From: DASZTU01 sp035493835
GTDB taxonomy: Bacteria > Pseudomonadota > Alphaproteobacteria > Rhizobiales > Devosiaceae
NCBI GenBank assembly: GCA_035493835.1
Contig: DATJHO010000016.1
Span: 1-64,000, forward strand
Length of the DNA stretch: 64,000 bases
Direction of reading: 5' to 3'
A model generated the notes under the pieces. The model did not search any database. It saw nothing but the letters and a program-made list of their open reading frames with translations, and was not told the origin of the DNA. Shown in pieces: positions 59,069-64,000 of the stretch (the stretch's first letter is position 1; every line of letters starts with the position of its first letter). The position numbers and the translations under genes were made by a program.

Positions 59069-60253
59069 ATGGCTGATATGCCCCTGACCGCGCCGGCGGT
59101 GAAACCGGCTAATCCGAATTTTTCCTCTGGTCCCTGTGCAAAGCGTCCCGGCTGGACGCTGGAAGCGCTCTCGAACGCGCTTGTGGGCCGTTCGCACCGC
59201 GCCAAGCCGGCCAAGGCCCGCATCGAGAAAGCGATCACGCTGACGCGTGAACTGCTCGAGGTGCCGGACGACTATCTCATCGGCATCGTGCCCGCTTCCG
59301 ATACCGGCGCCGTCGAAATGGCACTCTGGGGCCTGTTGGGCGCGCGCGGCGTCGATGTGCTCAGCTGGGAATCGTTCGGCGCCGGCTGGGTGACGGATAT
59401 CACCAAGCAGCTGAAGCTTCAGGACGTGCGCGTCATCGAGGCGCCCTATGGGCAGCTGCCGGACCTCGGCCAGGTCGATACCGACCGCGACGTGATCTTT
59501 ACCTGGAATGGCACGACCTCCGGCGTGCGCGTGCCCAATGCCGATTGGATCAAGGCCGATCGCCAGGGCCTGACGATCTGCGACGCGACCTCGGCCGCCT
59601 TCGCGCAGAAACTCGATTTCCAGAAGCTCGACGTCGTCACCTTCTCCTGGCAGAAGGCGCTGGGCGGCGAGGCGGCGCACGGTATTCTTATCCTCTCGCC
59701 GCGTGCGGTGGAGCGCCTCGAAACCTATAAGCCCACTTGGCCGCTGCCGAAAATTTTCCGCCTGACCAAGGGCGGCAAGCTCATGCGCGACGTGTTCGAG
59801 GGCGCAACCATCAACACCGTCTCGATGCTCTGCGTCGAGGATGCGGTCGATGCGATGGAATGGGGCAAGTCGATCGGCGGCCTTGCGGCCATGCAGGCCC
59901 GTGCCGACGCCAACTTCAACGTGATCTCCGACTGGGTGGAGAAGTCCGACTGGGCGGCGTTCCTCGCCGAAAACCCGGAAGAGCGGTCGAACACCTCGGT
60001 CTGCCTCGTCATCAAGGACAAGGACATCACCGCCCTCGACGACGACAAGCAGGCGGCCTTCGCCAAGTCGATCGTCTCTCGGCTCGACAAGGCCGGCGTT
60101 GCCTATGACATCGGCGGCTACCGGGATGCCCCGACGGGTCTTCGGATCTGGATGGGTTCGACGGTCGAGACTGCCGATATCGCCGCGCTGGTGCCCTGGC
60201 TGGACTACGCGTTCGCGACGGAAAAGGCCGCGCTGCTCGCAGCGGCTGCGTAA
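59069..60253 (+). CDS. serC: phosphoserine aminotransferase
   Basis: 394 residues. NPNFSSGPCAKRPGWTLEAL and GRSHRAKPAKARI mark the alphaproteobacterial SerC type. Next come SDTGAVEMALWGLLGARGVD (PLP phosphate region), NGTTSGVRVPNADWI and SFSWQKALGGEAAHG-like TFSWQKALGGEAAHGILILS with the PLP Lys. It makes 3-phosphoserine from 3-phosphohydroxypyruvate and Glu. GGGAGGG precedes the ATG. serA follows. Confidence 0.94.
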   Translation: MADMPLTAPAVKPANPNFSSGPCAKRPGWTLEALSNALVGRSHRAKPAKARIEKAITLTRELLEVPDDYLIGIVPASDTGAVEMALWGLLGARGVDVLSWESFGAGWVTDITKQLKLQDVRVIEAPYGQLPDLGQVDTDRDVIFTWNGTTSGVRVPNADWIKADRQGLTICDATSAAFAQKLDFQKLDVVTFSWQKALGGEAAHGILILSPRAVERLETYKPTWPLPKIFRLTKGGKLMRDVFEGATINTVSMLCVEDAVDAMEWGKSIGGLAAMQARADANFNVISDWVEKSDWAAFLAENPEERSNTSVCLVIKDKDITALDDDKQAAFAKSIVSRLDKAGVAYDIGGYRDAPTGLRIWMGSTVETADIAALVPWLDYAFATEKAALLAAAA

Positions 60254-60262
60254 CGATCAAGA

Positions 60263-60376
60263 CCCCCTCCCAACCTCCCCCGCAAGGGGGGAGGTGACCC
60301 GAGTCCTGCTGCTGAGGCCGTGGAAGCGGCACAGCCGGACACCCACCCCCTTGCGGGGAGGGACGGGGAGGGGGTG
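60263..60376. repeat. RIME-like variant element, copy R9, between serC and serA
   Basis: CCCCCTCCCAACCTCCCCCG then CAAGGGGGGAGG, and ACACCCACCCCCTTGCGGGG followed by AGGGACGGGGAGGGGG, as in R3. If serC-serA is one transcript, this element lies inside the mRNA. Confidence 0.7.
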
Positions 60377-60409
60377 GTTCACACCCCATTCGTTTTTCAG
60401 GAGGGCTTG

Positions 60410-61993
60410 ATGCCCAAGGTTCTCGTTTCCGACAAGCTCAGCAAGACCGCCGTACAGATCTTCAAGGACAACGGCGTCGACGTCGACTACCTGCCCGATC
60501 TCGGCAAGGACAAGGAAAAGCTGCTCGAGGTCATCGGCCAGTATGATGGCCTCGCCATCCGCTCGGCCACCAAGGTGACCGAAAAGATCATCGCGGCAGC
60601 CGACAATCTCAAGGTGATCGGCCGCGCCGGCATCGGTGTCGACAATGTCGACATTCCGGCCGCGACCAAGAAGGGCATCATCGTGATGAACACGCCCTTC
60701 GGCAATTCCATCACCACGGCTGAGCACGCCATTTCGCTGATGCTGTCGCTCGCCCGCCAGATTCCCGAGGCTGATGCCTCCACCCGGGCCGGCAAGTGGG
60801 AAAAAAACCGCTTCATGGGCGTCGAGGTGACCAACAAGGTGCTCGGCATCATCGGGGCGGGTAACATCGGCTCGATCGTTGCCGACCGCGCCGTCGGGCT
60901 CCGGATGAAGGTCATTGCCTATGATCCGTTCCTGACGCCGGAACGCGCCAAGACGCTCGGCGTGGAAAAGGTCGAGCTCGACGACCTGCTGCGCCGTGCC
61001 GATTTCATCACGCTCCACACGCCGCTGATCGAGGCGACCAAAAACATCATCTCGGCCGAGGCGATCGCCAAGATGAAGGACGGCGTCCGCGTCATCAACT
61101 GCGCCCGCGGCGGGCTGGTCGACGAGAAGGCGCTCTACGATGCGCTGGTCGCCAAGAAAGTCGCTGGCGCAGCACTCGACGTATTCCTTGAGGAGCCGGC
61201 ATCGAGCAGCCCGCTGTTCGAGCTCGAGAACGTCATCTGCACCCCGCATTTGGGAGCCTCGACCACGGAGGCGCAGGAAAACGTCGCACTGCAGGTCGCC
61301 GAGCAGATTTCGGCCTATCTGATGACGGGCGAGATCACCAACGCGCTCAACTTCCCCTCGATTTCGGCCGAGGAGGCGCCGCGCCTGACCCCATTCGTCA
61401 AGCTCGCCGAGACGCTGGGTTCATTCGCCGGCCAGCTCACGGAAGCCCCTATCACGGGCATTCGGATCGAGTTCGAGGGCGCGGTCTCCGCGCTCAACAC
61501 AAGGCCGATGGTCGCGGCGGCGCTGGCGGCAGTGCTGAAACCCTCGCTCGAGGACGTCAACATGGTCTCGGCGCCGCAGATCGCCAAGGATCGTGGCATC
61601 GCGGTTGAAACCACCACCCGCGAGCAGGAAGGCGCCTACGAAAACTACATCCGCCTGACCGTGATCACCGAGAACCAGGAACGCGGGGTTGCCGGCACGA
61701 TCTTCGCCAATGGCAAGCCGCGCATCATCCAGGTGAAGGGCATCAACATGGAAGCCGAACTGACCGCCTCCATGCTCTACGTCACCAACGAGGACAAGCC
61801 GGGCCATATCGGCCGGCTCGGGACCCTCCTGGGGACGCTCGGCATCAATATCGCCAACTTCAACCTCGGCCGCGCCGACGTGGGTGGCGATGCGATTGCG
61901 CTGTTGTCGATCGACGGCAAGCTCGACGATACCCAGCTCAAGCAGATCGCCGCGCTCCCCGGCGTGCACCAGGCCAGGCCGCTGACGTTCTGA
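60410..61993 (+). CDS. serA: D-3-phosphoglycerate dehydrogenase
   Basis: 527 residues. The substrate domain starts PKVLVSDKLSKTAVQIFKDN. The NAD site is KVLGIIGAGNIGSIVADRAV, with NCARGGLVDEKAL and LGASTTEAQENVALQVAEQI. An intervening domain and a C-terminal ACT domain (GHIGRLGTLLGTLGINIANF) follow. It is the long form (about 530 residues), first enzyme of serine synthesis. CAGGAGGG precedes the ATG at 60410. Confidence 0.96.
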   Translation: MPKVLVSDKLSKTAVQIFKDNGVDVDYLPDLGKDKEKLLEVIGQYDGLAIRSATKVTEKIIAAADNLKVIGRAGIGVDNVDIPAATKKGIIVMNTPFGNSITTAEHAISLMLSLARQIPEADASTRAGKWEKNRFMGVEVTNKVLGIIGAGNIGSIVADRAVGLRMKVIAYDPFLTPERAKTLGVEKVELDDLLRRADFITLHTPLIEATKNIISAEAIAKMKDGVRVINCARGGLVDEKALYDALVAKKVAGAALDVFLEEPASSSPLFELENVICTPHLGASTTEAQENVALQVAEQISAYLMTGEITNALNFPSISAEEAPRLTPFVKLAETLGSFAGQLTEAPITGIRIEFEGAVSALNTRPMVAAALAAVLKPSLEDVNMVSAPQIAKDRGIAVETTTREQEGAYENYIRLTVITENQERGVAGTIFANGKPRIIQVKGINMEAELTASMLYVTNEDKPGHIGRLGTLLGTLGINIANFNLGRADVGGDAIALLSIDGKLDDTQLKQIAALPGVHQARPLTF

Positions 61994-62000
61994 TCAAAGG

Positions 62001-62068
62001 CAAGCCGCCTCGACCGATGGCCCAGAACCCGTGCGGGCAGGACCATTGGCCGACGTCGAGGCGGCTTG
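62001..62068. other. 14-bp perfect inverted repeat after serA
   Basis: CAAGCCGCCTCGAC (62001-62014) and GTCGAGGCGGCTTG (62055-62068) with a 40-base loop that itself has GGCC pairs. It begins eight bases past the serA stop. No T-run follows. Confidence 0.6.
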
Positions 62069-62159
62069 TCGCGAGTTCCGCGATTCTTGCGGGCCGCCCC
62101 GATCGGCGGCTCGCACGGCAAAATTTGGCACCCGTCGCGATCGGAGATCCACCGCCCGT

Positions 62160-62310
62160 CCTCGTCATGGCCAGGCTTGACCCGGCCCCTATGACGATGC
62201 CTCGCCAAGTCCACCGAAGCTACTGGACCGGCAGCATGGGCCCCCGGGGCAAGTCCGGGGATGAGGATGTGGCAAGGGGTGCGACCTACTGCCGACACCG
62301 CAGGCAGCAT
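62160..62310. repeat. dispersed intergenic repeat, family C (copy 2)
   Basis: CTCGTCATGGCCAGGCTTGA, then GGCAGCATGGGCCCCCGGGG followed by CAAGTCCGGGGATGAGGATG and TGGCAAGGGGTGCGACC. It matches the block at 1975-2070. Confidence 0.6.
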
Positions 62311-62352
62311 TTCTCCCAAAAAGTTCGCGCCCACATCAACTCGGCTAGACCA

Positions 62353-62464
62353 TGCGCTAGAGCCGTTCACCGTTTCGTGGAAACACTGAACGTTCTCTAA
62401 CTCTTTGTTGTGTCGCGTTTCCGAAACGGAAAAGTGGTGGCCACTTTTCCTGGAAACGCTCTAG
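62353..62464. repeat. Rhizobiales-type repeat (family D) abutting the DMT gene stop
   Basis: CGTTTCGTGGAAACACTGAA, then CGTTTCCGAAACGGAAAAGT followed by GGTGGCCACTTTTCCTGGAA and ACGCTCTAG. GGAAAAGTGG/CCACTTTTCC is an inverted pair. The DMT gene's stop (TAG on the minus strand) lies within the final CTCTAG. Confidence 0.55.
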
Positions 62465-63408
62465 CCCCGCCGCGCTGACCACTCCGCCAGCAAGATGCCC
62501 AGGATGACGATCGCCGCGGCGACCAGGTGATACGGCTCGAGGCTTTCTCTGAGGACCAGCACCGACAATATCGTGCCGAAGACCGGGATGAGGTTGTTGA
62601 AGAGGCTCGCCCGATTGGCGCCGATCATTGTGACGCCTTGGGCGAAGAATAGTTGCGAGCCCAGCGATGGGAAAATAGCGACATAGGCAATAATGCCCCA
62701 GCCGCGCGGGCTGGTGGTGGCCAGCGAGGTAAGCGCGCCGAAGCCGCCGCCGAACGTCAAGAGAAAGACGGTGGCGCCGAGGACGGCTCCGACCATCGTG
62801 GTGGCCAGAAAGCTCATCCAGTGGATCTTCGGCCGGAATTTGAGCGTCAGCGCATAGGTGGCGTAGATCAGGCAGGCGAGCAGCACGAGGAGATCGCCGG
62901 CGTTGAACCTGAAGGTGCTGATCGCTTCGAGGTTGCCGTGGGTCGCAACCAGCAACACCCCGACAATGGTGATGACGACCCCCGCGATCTGCAGCGGCTT
63001 GCCGCGCACCCGGAAAACGAGAAAATTCCCCAACAGGACGAATACCGGGATCGAGGCCTGCTCGATCGAAGAATTGATGGCGGTGGTGTAGGTCGCGCCA
63101 GCGTAGAGGCAGGCGTTGAAGGCGGCATAGCCGACGGCGCCAAAGAACAGCAGCCAACCTGCGGATTTCTTGATGGCTGGCCAGTCGCGCCGCAAATGGG
63201 GCAGGGCTAGTATCAGCGCCAGAACAGCAGCGATGAGGAAGCGCGCGAGCAGCAGGGGGAAGGGCGAAACGACCCCGACGGCCATCCTCGCGGCGACCAT
63301 GTTGCCGCCCCAAAACAGCGGCGCCAGTGTCAGCAGCAGGTATGGATGGCCGAGGAGCGAGGCCCCAGGAAGGAGCCTTGTGGTCTCGCCGGTCTTGGTA
63401 TCGGTCAA
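62461..63408 (-). CDS. EamA/DMT-family exporter
   Basis: About 315 residues with ten hydrophobic helices in two EamA halves. LTLAPLFWGGNMVAARMAVG is the typical DMT first helix with the Gly-Asn turn; INSSIEQASIPVFVLLGNFL and ANRASLFNNLIPVFGTILSV end each half. Substrates of the family include amino acids and metabolites. A TTG at 63408 follows AGAGG; an ATG at 63471 would add 21 residues without a ribosome site. Confidence 0.87.
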   Translation of the reverse strand: MTDTKTGETTRLLPGASLLGHPYLLLTLAPLFWGGNMVAARMAVGVVSPFPLLLARFLIAAVLALILALPHLRRDWPAIKKSAGWLLFFGAVGYAAFNACLYAGATYTTAINSSIEQASIPVFVLLGNFLVFRVRGKPLQIAGVVITIVGVLLVATHGNLEAISTFRFNAGDLLVLLACLIYATYALTLKFRPKIHWMSFLATTMVGAVLGATVFLLTFGGGFGALTSLATTSPRGWGIIAYVAIFPSLGSQLFFAQGVTMIGANRASLFNNLIPVFGTILSVLVLRESLEPYHLVAAAIVILGILLAEWSARRG

Positions 63409-63660
63409 AACAGCCTCTTGTGCTGGAGCGCTCCCGGACTTATCAGCAATCGTAAACCGCACAAACCGCATTTCACGTGCGGCTTGTGCTATTTGGATGG
63501 TCGCGTGTTCGAGGCGTTGGGGCGGTGGCAGCCCCTGCCGGATGCGCTTAGGGGATAAACCAGCGCCGCGGTTTGCCGGGATCGGCCAAGACGAGCGCCC
63601 CCGCCGCCGAGACGCGGACGGCGCCAGCCGGACGGTGCGGCGTGAAACAGGGTTCGTGCA

Positions 63661-64000
63661 ATGGCAAACGTGGTAGTCGTCGGCTCGCAATGGGGCGATG
63701 AAGGCAAGGGCAAGATCGTCGACTGGCTCTCCGAGCGCGCCGAAGTGGTCGTGCGCTACCAGGGTGGGCACAATGCCGGCCATACGCTGGTCGTCGACGG
63801 CGTCAGCTACAAGCTGTCGCTGCTGCCCTCGGGCGTGGTGCGCGGCAAGCTCAGCGTGGTCGGCAATGGGGTGGTCGTTGATCCGCACCACTTCGTTTCC
63901 GAGATGGAAAAGCTGGCGGGGCAGGGCGTCAAGGTTACGCCCGAGACGCTGCGCATCGCCGAAAACGCGCCCCTGATCCTTTCGCTCCACCGCGAGCTCG
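63661..64000 (+). CDS. purA: adenylosuccinate synthetase, N-terminal part
   Basis: About 113 residues before the right edge. MANVVVVGSQWGDEGKGKIV is the P-loop of PurA, followed by VVRYQGGHNAGHTLVVDGVS and LLPSGVVRGKLSVVGNGVVV. The enzyme joins IMP and Asp with GTP in AMP synthesis. The frame is open to the end of the window. The 250-base gap before it shows no other gene. Confidence 0.95.
   Translation, partial: MANVVVVGSQWGDEGKGKIVDWLSERAEVVVRYQGGHNAGHTLVVDGVSYKLSLLPSGVVRGKLSVVGNGVVVDPHHFVSEMEKLAGQGVKVTPETLRIAENAPLILSLHREL

Noticed and set aside
1..64000. tRNA or rRNA genes
   Set aside because: No cloverleaf with TTCGA-type T-arm or rRNA signature was noticed on either strand; a tRNA finder run would settle it.

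Overview
The window is high-GC, gene-dense bacterial chromosome. The gene families point to an alphaproteobacterium of the Hyphomicrobiales (Rhizobiales), plausibly Devosia-like; this is an inference from the families and gene order, not a database match. Supporting signs are TrcR (DUF1013), RcdA (DUF1465), DUF1192, DUF992 and DUF4164 genes, a zapA to 6S RNA to 5-formyl-THF cyclo-ligase block, the yebC/ruvCAB/tol-pal/tilS/ftsH/glmM string, LigD/Ku end-joining genes and RIME-like mosaic repeats. No rRNA or tRNA gene, CRISPR array, prophage or transposase was seen.

Layout. 0-5.6 kb: end of a DsbA/FrnE-family gene, an alpha/beta hydrolase, a DUF992 protein, rpsU, purE-purK, a TetR regulator with a clear palindromic operator, and two divergent DUF465 genes. 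5.8-9.3 kb: cell-cycle genes trcR and rcdA flank an NADPH:quinone reductase and a DUF1192 gene. Just upstream of rcdA lie a full CtrA-type box and a string of four hairpins ending in a terminator, a candidate small RNA. 9.1-16.9 kb: rpmE, an ABC exporter, a MotA/MotB-like pair, an inositol-monophosphatase family gene, a Sel1-repeat lipo/secreted protein and a ThiE-like protein. 17.2-30.2 kb: central carbon genes fba and pgk on the minus strand, and tkt and gap on the plus strand. They are separated by yebC, ymdB, 5-FCL, 6S RNA, a secreted protease-like protein, zapA and DUF4164. Gene order and repeats suggest that the 20.85-30.25 kb segment was inverted between two RIME-like copies. 30.4-45.6 kb: ruvC-ruvA-[vapBC]-ruvB-nudix-ybgC, tolQRAB-pal-cpoB, tilS, ftsH and glmM. 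A toxin-antitoxin pair sits inside the ruv operon.

46-54.6 kb: an outer-membrane barrel protein, small hypotheticals, and a five-gene end-joining operon: ligD, ku, a BRCT/HTH/TPR fusion protein, an alpha/beta hydrolase and an exonuclease III. 54.6-58.5 kb: an HdeD-like membrane protein, msrA and an AI-2E-type permease with a long regulatory C-terminus. 58.7-62 kb: serC-serA behind a leader with a strong terminator whose 5' arm encodes consecutive serine codons in a possible leader ORF. 62.4-64 kb: a DMT exporter and the start of purA.

Coupled functions include DNA repair (ruvCAB, LigD/Ku, exonuclease III), envelope integrity (Tol-Pal, FtsH, MotAB-like pair), lower glycolysis and pentose phosphate (tkt, gap, pgk, fba), serine biosynthesis and cell-cycle control. 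All functional calls come from reading motifs by eye.
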